From the NCBI GenBank assembly GCA_016721735.1, contig JADKHM010000016.1, positions 124,001 to 188,000 of the forward strand: 64,000 bases of DNA, given 5' to 3'. Numbering within the stretch: position 1 is the stretch's first letter; every line of letters starts with the position of its first letter. Made by a program: the position numbers and the translations under genes. Under the pieces are notes generated by a model. The model was not told where the DNA came from, ran no database searches, and saw only the letters and a program-made list of their open reading frames with translations. Shown one piece after another: positions 52,938 through 62,155 of the stretch. This stretch comes from Flavobacterium sp. (GTDB taxonomy: Bacteria; Bacteroidota; Bacteroidia; Flavobacteriales; Flavobacteriaceae).

Positions 52938-55900
52938 CTAGAAAATTATTTTCTTATTGACGATAGCACCATCAACGGAAGTAATTTGAACCATCAAAAC
53001 CTGATTAGCCAAGCCCACTTTTTGTAAAATCGCGGACTGACTATTGATATCATTTTTGGCCATCACCAAACGTCCTTGTAAATCAAAAATCTGAACTGAT
53101 TTCATTTTTACTAGGGATGTTTCCACATGAATTTGCTCATTTTGCTTAAATACAACCACACTGTTCTCGTTGAAATTCGTTGGGTTGACAGCCAAGAATC
53201 CGTTGTTGTAACGAAGCACAAAACGCGTGTCAAAAGTACCTGCTTCGGTAACAAATTGATAAGGCGCTTGTCTCAAATCATGAATCACACCCAACAAAGT
53301 ATCTTCTAAATAGATGCCTACTAAGCTGTCTTCAAACAAACCATCTTGGTTGGAAAGCGCAATTTGATAGGTAGAGGCAGCAGTTGCTCTGTAACCCAAC
53401 GGCACTTGATCAGTACTGTCAAAAGGAGTCGCACGACCTTGAATCATTAAATGCTTATTGTCTTGCTCAGCAAGCGAGTAAAAGCCAATTGTGCTACCCG
53501 CTTCAATCACTTCCCCGTCAAATCCGTCTTCATAACCATGGGTCGCATTCGGAATATAACCCACCAATAATTGTTTGAATTCTTCTACATTATTGACGTT
53601 AGTGTAGTCTAACCAAATTCTACTTTTCTCATTAGAAGGATTGAGTCTGAAGAACTGCAAATTATTTCCCGCCACACGCATATTGTTTCTAAAAGTCATA
53701 TTGCCAGCAGCAGTAGCCTTTACCATAAATCCTTGTCCAGCAGAAATAAAGCCGTTAGGAGGGGCATTGTTTCCACCGGCAACAAATGTTCCCGGAGCAG
53801 TACCAGCGCCTCCCGTTCTATTGTATGCTGCATAATCAGATAACAGATACGAGCCTCCAACATATTGGGTGTTGTGCGTCCAGAAATAAAAGGTAGTTCC
53901 TACGCCAGGCGCTCCCATAACTCCAGGATTTCCGTCCATCACCAAATCTGCATCAATAGCACTTGGATAAGGATTCCCTAAGAAATTAAGGTCGTTGGCT
54001 GCACTAGGACGGAACATAGCAACAGTATAATCTCCATTATTAGGTGTCCCAGTAAAATTACCTTTAAAGTCTTGCAAAACAGTTTCACTAGAACCTGAAC
54101 CCGTCTGAGGACCTCTTATGGCATACCCTACACCCTGAATCATCGTTGTCGTGTTAACGGGAAACGTCCATGTGTAGGTATTAGAATCAAACTTCAGATA
54201 TTTATCTGACAAAGTGAGCGGAGATACTGTTTGCAGAGTATTAGGATTTAAGGGAGAAGACCAATAGGTATAATCAAACTTACGCGTCCTAATCCATCGT
54301 TCATAAGTTGCCACACCCGTATTGGCGTTCACTGTAGTAGCAGAATTTTGCATCAAGCTAGCTGCACCCAGACCTAAAGGAAAAGTAACGTCATCCAACA
54401 TCCTAAAAGTTCCACCTGGAGCTCCTCCCGCAACAAGGACTGCTCCATTAACAGTAAGCGTGACACCCGGATTTACAGTTACTGTAGCAGTATTATTTAT
54501 CTTTAGTGAACATATATTTAAGTCGGCGGCAATCGTCAAAGTACCCGAAGTCACCGTCACGTTATCACTCGGTCCTGGAGGCCCAGGATTCCAAACACCA
54601 TTCCAAGTAACCGTCGGATAGGAAACTACAACCGCATTAGAATATAAGGTTGGACAACCCACAATCATCGCTCTAAAATAAGTAGTTACTGATAAACCGG
54701 TAACATCGGCTGGAGTCAAAACAGCTTTCCCTGCAGACCCTGGAACAGTCGTCGCCAAAGTAAAGGCTGGGTTATCTGCCATTTGCCAACCCGAGATAGT
54801 ACCCAAAACAGCAGGTACATAACCCGTCAAGGTAATATTGCTAGACAGCGTCGTATCGCCACAAGAGATTACTTGATCTCCAGTAGCTGTTCCAGCTTTG
54901 GTCACAATAAGATTTAATACACTTGAGGTATCACAAAACGGCGCTGACAAAGCAGTAGCAGTGGCCGTGTAGGAGGCATCATTGTTCAACTTAGCGTAAA
55001 CGACAGGCTCTGCCGTTCCAGTATAAGCTATGGTTCCCCCAGCATCTAAAAATAAACCTGTAGTGGGCGCCCAAGTTAAATTGGCAGGCGCGGTTCCAGT
55101 AATCTTAATGTTATCCACACACCAATACCAAGCAAAAGGTGCATTGATATATTTGAACTTGATGCGGACATTGCTTCCTCCTGTTGTTAGTGCATAACCA
55201 GCTGCATAAGTAGATAAATCAATAATTTCGTTAATAAAGGCACTATCAAGTCCACGACTAGAATCATAACTTATTACGGTTGTCCAGACTTCACCGTTAT
55301 TAATCACGGCATCTGAATCGTCTGTGATCTGAACTTCTGCAGTTCCTCCTAAATCAAGATAACGTTGCCAAAAACTTAAGCTAATATTGGTATATCCCAC
55401 CAGTGAAAAAGCAGGAGTCACCAACTCGGTATTGGTTGTCCCTCCAGATCCTTGCAAATCACTATTCGACATAATAAATTGACTGGCATCATTACTCGTT
55501 ACGATGAAACTGCGGTTAGGAACAAGATGCGGACTTGTACGCAGTGTCCAGTCTGCACCTGGAACTCCTAAAAACCCTCCTGTAACAGTTCCTCCCGTCG
55601 AATTATTAAAAGCAGTCCAAGGACCATAAGGAACTACTCCCGGTGGAATTAGATTTTGGACGCGCGTAAAAATATCCGAACTGTTAAAATTTTCTTCAAA
55701 TATGACAGCACCACTCACAATCCCTCCGGTTGAAGTTAAGGCTTGAGGTATATTTTCACAAACAGTAAGAGTCGTAGGCGTGAATACAATTGGCGATGGC
55801 ACATCATTTACTGTAACGGTGTAAGTTACCGTGTTGCTGTAAAAAGGTGCAAAAGCTTGCGTAGCGGTTAAGGTAAACACATTAATTCCCGGATTGGTCG

Positions 55901-57257
55901 GACTAAAAGTATAACCTCCGGTCGGTGTACCCGACACACCAGTTGCAGGATTCCACACAAAATTATCATAGCGCAAAGCAGGAACCCCGCTGTGTGCATC
56001 AAAATTTAAAGTTACCAATGGCGACGTTCCTCCATTACAGAACGAAGTCGAACTGGAAGAAAGCGTCAGTGGTGGTGGCGGTGCCGTCACGAAAACCGTG
56101 TAATCTTCAAATGTCCCAAATGGTCCCGCAGCATAACACGGACCTTGGTTTGCCCCAGTACCGGACAAATCATTGATATCAGCTCCTCCTATACGCATAC
56201 GGTGCGGACCAGCCGTATTGGCCACGCCAGGCACACTAACCGGAACTATAAAGTTCAAGTTTAAAGTAGTAGGATTGGCGCTCAATGAAACACCACTGGC
56301 GACCAATTCGGCGCTACCTATATTATTATCAAACACACCATCATTATTCCAATCAATCCAAATTCTGGTATTATAGGTAAAACCTGTTCGGTAAGTAATC
56401 GCAATAGGAACATTTTGGGTTTGAGCAATATTAGTACTAAAGGCTGTATAATTTCCAAAAAAACCGGGCTCCGACCCTGTGGTATTATTGATAGATCCGA
56501 AAGTTACATTAGTAATTCCTTGACCGTCGGTACTAGTTGGCGCTGGCGTACAAGGCGCTGGCGGCGGCGGCAATGTTAAAAATGAAGTAAGAGTAGACCA
56601 TGCACTATACTCTCCACCACAATTAGAGCGTACCCATACTCTATAGGTAGTAGAAGCCAATAATCCGGTAAAGGTTGTTACAGTTCCTAAATTTGCACCA
56701 GCAATGGCGGAAGTCGAAATAGGCGGCGTAGCACTAGTTGAAATAATATATTCATAGCCTGCAGAAGGCGCCGAAGCCGGAGCAGTCCAACTGACAACGG
56801 CAGAATTATATGTAATCGAACCACTAGTTAAACCCGTTGGCGGAGAACAAGTCGGCGTATTCAAAGAAATATCATCAATCTGCAAATAGCCATTCAGAAA
56901 AGCTGCAGTACCTCTAAACCCTAGATAAAAGGAACCCGTTGCGGCGGCAACAAAGTGAAAGGTAAAGGTGTTCGGCGTCGTCTTGATATTCTGATGATCT
57001 GCTAACAGTGTGCCGGCAGCCACCCCTGCGGCGTCGGCAGTCAAACTAGTAGATACGCGCAATCGCTGACTATAAGAAGCCGCTTCACGAGAACCACCAT
57101 ATTTATAAGACACACGATAGGTCGTTCCAGCCGTGAGTGAAATGAGACGCGAAAAGAAATACGTATCCGCAGCTGCAGAACTACCAGTAATTAGATTTTT
57201 ATTGGCAAAACCACCGATAATTAACCGGAGTTCCTGCTGGAAAACGGATGACGGCAC
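52938..57257 (-). CDS. T9SS type A adhesin, intact C-terminal part
   Basis: 1439 codons in one frame. It starts in a MAM/jelly-roll-like domain (GFANKNLITGSSAAADTYFF, GYLQIDDISL), then fibronectin III (TYRVWVRSNCGGEYSAW), a GEVED domain (TRIWIDWNNDGVFD, GTFEDYTVFV), Ig/PKD-like domains, a second jelly roll (VIFEENFNSSD, WYWCVDNIKITG), the GNPYPSAIDADLVM module (about 53.9 kb) and a type A sorting tail (VQIFDLQGRLVMA, ending KKIIF). The likely role is surface adhesion or glycan binding. The real gene begins about 1.26 kb upstream, but that stretch is broken by frameshifts. Confidence 0.88.
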   Translation of the reverse strand: MPSSVFQQELRLIIGGFANKNLITGSSAAADTYFFSRLISLTAGTTYRVSYKYGGSREAASYSQRLRVSTSLTADAAGVAAGTLLADHQNIKTTPNTFTFHFVAAATGSFYLGFRGTAAFLNGYLQIDDISLNTPTCSPPTGLTSGSITYNSAVVSWTAPASAPSAGYEYIISTSATPPISTSAIAGANLGTVTTFTGLLASTTYRVWVRSNCGGEYSAWSTLTSFLTLPPPPAPCTPAPTSTDGQGITNVTFGSINNTTGSEPGFFGNYTAFSTNIAQTQNVPIAITYRTGFTYNTRIWIDWNNDGVFDNNIGSAELVASGVSLSANPTTLNLNFIVPVSVPGVANTAGPHRMRIGGADINDLSGTGANQGPCYAAGPFGTFEDYTVFVTAPPPPLTLSSSSTSFCNGGTSPLVTLNFDAHSGVPALRYDNFVWNPATGVSGTPTGGYTFSPTNPGINVFTLTATQAFAPFYSNTVTYTVTVNDVPSPIVFTPTTLTVCENIPQALTSTGGIVSGAVIFEENFNSSDIFTRVQNLIPPGVVPYGPWTAFNNSTGGTVTGGFLGVPGADWTLRTSPHLVPNRSFIVTSNDASQFIMSNSDLQGSGGTTNTELVTPAFSLVGYTNISLSFWQRYLDLGGTAEVQITDDSDAVINNGEVWTTVISYDSSRGLDSAFINEIIDLSTYAAGYALTTGGSNVRIKFKYINAPFAWYWCVDNIKITGTAPANLTWAPTTGLFLDAGGTIAYTGTAEPVVYAKLNNDASYTATATALSAPFCDTSSVLNLIVTKAGTATGDQVISCGDTTLSSNITLTGYVPAVLGTISGWQMADNPAFTLATTVPGSAGKAVLTPADVTGLSVTTYFRAMIVGCPTLYSNAVVVSYPTVTWNGVWNPGPPGPSDNVTVTSGTLTIAADLNICSLKINNTATVTVNPGVTLTVNGAVLVAGGAPGGTFRMLDDVTFPLGLGAASLMQNSATTVNANTGVATYERWIRTRKFDYTYWSSPLNPNTLQTVSPLTLSDKYLKFDSNTYTWTFPVNTTTMIQGVGYAIRGPQTGSGSSETVLQDFKGNFTGTPNNGDYTVAMFRPSAANDLNFLGNPYPSAIDADLVMDGNPGVMGAPGVGTTFYFWTHNTQYVGGSYLLSDYAAYNRTGGAGTAPGTFVAGGNNAPPNGFISAGQGFMVKATAAGNMTFRNNMRVAGNNLQFFRLNPSNEKSRIWLDYTNVNNVEEFKQLLVGYIPNATHGYEDGFDGEVIEAGSTIGFYSLAEQDNKHLMIQGRATPFDSTDQVPLGYRATAASTYQIALSNQDGLFEDSLVGIYLEDTLLGVIHDLRQAPYQFVTEAGTFDTRFVLRYNNGFLAVNPTNFNENSVVVFKQNEQIHVETSLVKMKSVQIFDLQGRLVMAKNDINSQSAILQKVGLANQVLMVQITSVDGAIVNKKIIF

Positions 57258-58515
57258 GCTGCATCTCTAGTTCTCATATTGCACCGGTCGTAGCAACAAC
57301 AGTAGTGCAATTGGGTATGAGAGGTGCCGACCACACCTTCAAAGTTTTCAACGTAAGGAAAAACTGGAGTAGAACAAAGTGGCGTAAGTACACCGTTAAT
57401 ATTTCGGGTCCACGCATGACAACTCGATTTCACATAAAAAGTATAAGGTATCCCTGGCAACAAACCAGTAACGCTATCATTAGTTAGCGCTGTGCTTCCC
57501 GAGGCAAACAATCCTGCTGCCCCACTTCCTGGCAAACCACTACTACGAACCTCCCACATATAATTCACAAAACCAGCAGTAAGAAAGCGGGGAGCGGTCC
57601 AACTAAAATTAACCGTCGTATTATCTACCTGCAAATTGGTGACTAAAGCAGTCGGATTAAAACAAGAGGTGTCCACGTAACTGAGTATTTGCTGCGGGAC
57701 CACCGCCTACTATGTTGTTAAGCGCAATATTTGCACTGTTAGGTAACACCAGCACTAGCACCGCTCCACGGAGCAATCCTATTGCTAAAATCAGCATTGG
57801 TCAATCCTCTTAAACCTACTTGACCTGATGTGGAAGTTGCCGAAGCGGTAGCCCATGATTTATATTGAATTTCAATTCTCATATTGGATTCATACAATCT
57901 AATTTGAAAATTAATAAAACCATCTAAATTGGTAGTCCCAAGATTTCTACGTTTCATATTTTTATACTCCACTGTAAAAACTTGACTGCACCAAGAGACC
58001 TGTCGGTCAAATATTTAATATCTGCACCATCGTGCGAAATAGGCACCAGCTCAAACCATTTGAGGCGTTTCCTACCAAATTAAAGCCAAATCCAGAAATA
58101 GCACCATTATAAGCGGCAGCTGCCTAATAGGGTCGTAACTCCTGGAAAAGTAGCCCCAAAAGAAATATAACCATTATCCCTGATATTAACCGTGCTATAA
58201 AGCGCATTGTTGAAAGCAAAATTAAAACCAATCGGAACGTTAGGCAGATTAAAGCTGAAGAGCCCCAAAACTCGCCACAGGCGCTAAAGCCATAGGCCGC
58301 AGCAAATGGCATCGAAGTCCCACCGACCATATCAACATAAGCTGCTCCGATAGTTTGTGAAACAAAATTTAATAATCAAGCGTTAACGAACCCTGTGCGT
58401 GAAGAGAACCATTGCTAAAAATCAAAAATGAAACAAAAAACAAAAATCTAAAATAATTGTTTTTCGTTTTTGGCATTTTGTTTGAAGCACAGTTTAAAAG
58501 TAAATTTCTTTTCAT
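57258..58515 (-). pseudogene. Frameshifted N-terminus of the 52938 adhesin
   Basis: The signal peptide is clear (ATG 58515, MKRNLLLNCASNKMPKTKNN, then FLFFVSFLIFSNGSLHAQ). Pieces of the protein continue in shifting frames. FVSQTIGAAYVDMVGGTS is at about 58.35 kb, FSFNLPNVPIGFNFAFNN then NIRDNGYISFGATF at about 58.2 kb, and MRIEIQYKSWATASATS and GLTNADFSNRIAPW at about 57.8 kb. A fibronectin domain (NLQVDNTTVNFSWTAPRF) at about 57.6 kb runs to PYVENFEG near 57.36 kb, after which NCTTVVATTGAI is in another frame. At least four indels are needed. Corrected, the adhesin would be about 1860 aa. Confidence 0.82.
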
Positions 58516-59591
58516 AATCATTTTTTTAAGTTGGAGCGGTTATTATTTTTTCTTTTCCAATGAACTAGACTTGCAGGTTTAAATTTAGGTTAAGTTTTTG
58601 GAAATAAATTTAGAAGAAATTGACTGCTTCTCAAAATTAAAAATCTTAAAATTGTCGATCCAACGTCAAAATGCTATAAAAAATCGACGAAATACATTCT
58701 ATCGACAAAAACAGACTAAATATACTTACAAATTTCTACTATTTTGCAAAAAAAATGGAAGAATCAGGAGCATTTCTCACTATATTTTGCTAAATCCTAA
58801 CAGATTTACACTAAAAAAAAGAAAATCAAGCAGATTTACTAAAAAATCATTTTGAATTTTTGCTGTTTAAAAATAACGACGGTGAGAAAATCAGAAAGGA
58901 AAGTGCATCGACTGCAAAGTCCAAGATCGACTGGTTTATAAACCGTCACTACTAAATTTCAGACTCAACCCATCAATCAAATCTTGTTTCCGTCACTGAT
59001 TGATGCAAAAAAGTGTTGATTCAATTAAAATTCTACACAACAAACTGTTTAGGCATTATTACAAATAAATAAGCAAAAAAACACAATCCATATCACCTGT
59101 ATATTACCACAACACGCATGATAAAATGCGCTGAAAATCAATACCGTCCGCGTCACAAACAAACACCACCAATAGCTCGCGAAAAACGAAAAACACCAGC
59201 AAACCATGAACTATGATTTGAGTGTATAAATAAGTAGCAGCAATCAATAAACTACTCGACAATAACAGCTTACGACTACCAACCAAAAAAGTCAAAAGTT
59301 ATACCTATTTATAGGTAGCAATTGCACAAGGGTAAATTATTGGTAAAATCTGCACTACCTAAGGCAAAAGAAAGAAATTCGCAAAACAAACTTCCTTTTA
59401 CAATAATTATGTTTAATATTCTTATTAAAAGCTTAATCAAAAAAATCCTGAGTTTTACATATAGCTTTGCGCCTCTGCGTCTTTGCAAGGATTCAGATCG
59501 CGCCCAAAGCTGCTGCCCGACTAGAGCGCAGCGATTGGCGAAAGCAAAACATTCGCGTGGCAAAACTAAAACAACCCACTCCTATATACAG
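58516..59591. other. Long AT-rich intergenic region
   Basis: I find no credible gene in about 1.1 kb. Short open frames have no start context, no family likeness and Lys/Asn/Ile-rich random composition. Structures seen are a CATCAATCA / TGATTGATG inverted repeat (58971-59005), the hairpin TACCTA-TTTA-TAGGTA (59302-59317), and AGCTTTGCGCC followed by TCTGCGTCTTTGC (59463-59486), related to the repeat at 39273. The part from 59460 to 59560 is locally GC-richer and may be a decayed repeat element. Confidence 0.6.
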
Positions 59592-59597
59592 AAAAAA

Positions 59598-59617
59598 CCT
59601 CCTAATAAATTAGGAGG
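59598..59617 (-). terminator. Intrinsic terminator
   Basis: Eight-bp stem CCTCCTAA / TTAGGAGG with loop TAAA. On the minus strand it is followed by T6, 87 bp past the stop of the small secreted-protein gene. Confidence 0.8.
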
Positions 59618-59703
59618 CCTCTCTCGAGTTAACCAATAATACTCAATAAAAACTAAGCGATATTTGAAGCGTATTGAGACGCTTTTTTTCAAAAACGTTT
59701 TGA

Positions 59704-59973
59704 TCAACAAACGGTTAGGGCAATTCCGTTTGTCATCATTTGTTTTCTCGTATTTGATTCTTTAGTGATGTTTTCGTTTGTTGTTTGTTTTGTTCCCATA
59801 AACCAAGAAACCATATTCATTGAAGAATTAGATTCTACTGTAGTAGTTGAAGCAGCAACAGTAGCAGGAACTTCGATTGTGTTTTGTGCAAACCCAGCAG
59901 TAGACAACAACATCATTACTAAAACGATCATCATTTTGATTGTGTTTGAAGTAGTGTTTGCTGTTGTGTTCAT
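59704..59973 (-). CDS. Small secreted hypothetical protein
   Basis: Eighty-nine residues with a clear signal peptide (KMMIVLVMMLLSTAGFAQ), then a Thr/Ser/Asn-rich stretch, the only aromatic cluster SMNMVSWFMGTKQ, and a C-terminal Cys. I recognise no domain. The frame runs on upstream to 60054, but ATG 59973 is chosen because it gives a normal signal peptide and has a TAnnTTTG box about 28 bp upstream. With its own promoter and terminator it is a single-gene unit. Similar short SWFMGTK proteins may exist in relatives, but I cannot verify this. Confidence 0.7.
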   Translation of the reverse strand: MNTTANTTSNTIKMMIVLVMMLLSTAGFAQNTIEVPATVAASTTTVESNSSMNMVSWFMGTKQTTNENITKESNTRKQMMTNGIALTVC

Positions 59974-60000
59974 ATGATGTGTTACTTTGTTTGTACATGA

Positions 60001-60008
60001 CAAATCTA
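60001..60008 (-). promoter_or_regulatory. Probable -7 box of the small secreted-protein gene
   Basis: On the minus strand TAGATTTG matches TAnnTTTG and TTCA lies 19 nt upstream as a poor -33. The expected leader is about 20 nt. Confidence 0.45.
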
Positions 60009-60626
60009 TGGCAACCTCACAGCCAACTGAAATAATTTCGGTAACTAACCTCAAAACTCGTTCAACTTACCAAAAAGCAAAATTCGATGCATTTCAGCTA
60101 AAAAAGATGCATTTAACGGGCAACTTCAAAGGTCAAAATGGAAAAAAAATAGACACGCAAAGAAATAACACTGAATTGCAATCTTTTCTGCCAAAAACAA
60201 AATCAAAAGGAAAAATCCTCATTCAATTCTTACCTATATATAATAAGGTATAAATAATAGTCACAGCTCAGTAAAATATACCGCCTTTGTGCAATGCAAC
60301 ACGACAAGCAAAGGCAACCCACGATGGCAAGGATTTATAATACGTGGCTACAGTATGCCTAGCGCGCAAAGTTGCCTACTTTAATCTTTGACAAAAAATC
60401 AGAATTGACTGTTGGCAATGCAATTAAAAGGAAAAGGCAGATACTGAACCAATGAAGACAGAACGCGACGTGCGCTCAAGAACTCTTCAAACTAGCGCCT
60501 GAGTAGAGCGTAATCCGAATCCCAGCTATAATAAAATTTCAAGATTAATGATTATTGTCATATCACAGCAACTATATACCACCTACCTTTATGAGGTAAT
60601 AGTGCATCATTATAAAAGTTTTTAAG
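60009..60626. other. Intergenic region without a recognised gene
   Basis: About 620 bp. One open frame on the plus strand (59987-60253) has no ribosome-binding or promoter support and a composition typical of chance. From 60270 to 60530 the base composition is closer to coding or repeat DNA, yet all frames are interrupted; it may be a decayed gene, but I cannot identify it. Confidence 0.5.
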
Positions 60627-60838
60627 ATGAAAAGTAATATGGGTTCAGTAGACAGGATTATTAGAGTAGTAATCGCCGCAATTATTGTGGTCTTTATTAT
60701 AAAGGAGCAATTACAGGTACCTTAGGCGTCGTACTGCTTTTACTTGCAGTTGTATTTGCATTAACCAGTACCTTGGGCATTTGTCCACTCTACGTGCTTT
60801 TTGGGATTACCTCCTGTCCTATAAAAGAAAAAAAATAA
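60627..60838 (+). pseudogene. DUF2892 (YgaP-like) membrane protein, frameshifted
   Basis: A small inner-membrane protein of the DUF2892 family. Frame one reads MKSNMGSVDRIIRVVIAAII and VVFI. Adding one base near 60693 gives YKGAITGTLGVVLLLLAV, then FALTSTLGICPLYVLFGITS and CPIKEKK-stop. Corrected length is 70 aa with two membrane helices and the usual CPLY and C-P pattern. It lies 4 bp before the next, also broken, gene. Function of the family is unknown; some members are fused to rhodanese domains. Confidence 0.85.
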
Positions 60839-60842
60839 GATC

Positions 60843-61979
60843 ATGAAAAAAACTAACGCAAACAAAACGAACAGCAATGGTATTGATTTTCACAAATGGT
60901 ATTCTAATCTGGCGTAATGTATTTGAATCGACTTTTGAGGGCAGTTACACAAGAAAAATTCTGGTAGATAACACCGACAACATCTATGTCCTAGGCTTAG
61001 GAATGGGAAGTAATGGTTTGGTGACACGAGTAAAAAAGTTTGACACAAGTGGTGTTCCTATCTGGACGTTTTATGATAGCAATGGCATAGGTGCGCCTAT
61101 AAATGTAAGTTGACCCCAGACAACGCCTTATTGGTTGTGGGAAGAGGAATTACAGGGATTGTGAATGGCTATCTAAAAATTAGTGCAGCGGGAAATCTAA
61201 TTTGGAATAAACCAGGAATATCGAGTCCAACCATTGGTGATGCTGCGGGAGATTCATTAGGAAATACCTACATCATCAATGGCGAAAATACAGTTTCTAA
61301 TGCTGGAAGTATTCTCGAAAAATATGATCCAAGTGGCATTCTTATTTGGACAAATACCAACGCAATGGCGGGCAGTAAAGTGGAAATAGGTTCTGACGAT
61401 AACCCAATAATTAGCGGCTTCCCCAATGCAGGAACCGCAGGAGCAGCTTTCATGAAATATGACTCTAGCGGTTCGGTAGTATGGCAAAATTTGAATGCTG
61501 ATGGTGCCGAAGTATTATTGCTTCACAGTCAATTAATACTAGACAATCAAAACAATGCGTATTTGTCGGCGGGCAATCTCTTTAATATGGCGGTTTGCAA
61601 GATAAATGGGGACGGCAGTTATGGCTGGGTTGGACTAGTTTCCGGGAGTAATTCTGCCAAATCCTTTGCGCTGGATGCCAATAACGCGGCTTACCTTATT
61701 GGAACTACCACGGCAAAACTAGCAGAAACTGCCTGGAAATAAACACACCTTCAAAACCAATTTTATAGTAAACCCAAACCCTTTCGAGAATTATTTTCCA
61801 ATTAAAATGCAAGAGAATCACGGAGAGAAAAAGTCATTATATTTTCAATTACTGGCACAAAAGTATATGAAAGTACTTTTTGGGGAGAAACGGAAAATAT
61901 CGATGATTTAAAAATTGAAAGTGGTCTGTATCTGTTAACAGTAACAGACCAAAATGGCATGGTATCAAAACAAAAATAG
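60843..61979 (+). pseudogene. Broken T9SS beta-propeller-like protein gene
   Basis: Several frames together give a secreted repeat protein. 60877-61113 and 61110-61742 encode SBBP/NHL-like propeller repeats (IYVLGLGMGSNG, VKKFDTSGVPIWTFYD, LEKYDPSGILIWTN, FMKYDSSGSVVWQN). After a break, another frame gives VIIFSITGTKVYESTFW, IESGLYLLTVTDQNG and VSKQK-stop at 61979, a type A sorting tail, with NPFRE before it. The N-terminus lacks a recognisable signal peptide, so the 5' end may be lost or out of frame. At least three breaks exist. Both decay and sequence error are possible. Confidence 0.72.
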
Positions 61980-62031
61980 TTAGAAAATAAATCATAATTA
62001 CGGATTTACAACCCGATAGCATGAATCTGCA

Positions 62032-62057
62032 CCCGAGCGCAGTCGAGGGCTTTTCGC
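62032..62057. repeat. Remnant of a dispersed intergenic repeat
   Basis: CCCGAGCGCAGTCGAGGG followed by CTTTTCGC resembles the CCTGAGCGCAGTCGAAGG repeats that I recall as common between genes in flavobacteria. It can fold as a short hairpin. The match is from memory. Confidence 0.4.
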
Positions 62058-62099
62058 TTAGTCACCACGCTAATGGGGGTATCAATAGTTTACAAACAA

Positions 62100-62127
62100 A
62101 AAGCCCTTTCGTTTCCAAAAGGGCTTT
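62100..62127 (-). terminator. Intrinsic terminator
   Basis: Ten-bp stem AAAGCCCTTT / AAAGGGCTTT. On the minus strand it is followed by T-rich sequence, about 30 bp after the stop of the 62156 adhesin. Confidence 0.85.
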
Positions 62128-62155
62128 GTTTCTATTAAACACTATATCTCACCAT

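Noticed and set aside
58598..58855. 85-codon plus-strand frame in the long gap
   Set aside because: Lys/Asn/Ile-rich composition equals chance in AT-rich DNA; no promoter, no homology signal.
59309..59639. Open frames on both strands around the AGCTTTGCGCC repeat
   Set aside because: Both frames use the noncoding repeat and the terminator as coding sequence.
59987..60253. 88-codon plus-strand frame
   Set aside because: It covers the likely promoter of the small secreted-protein gene on the other strand and has no recognisable domain.
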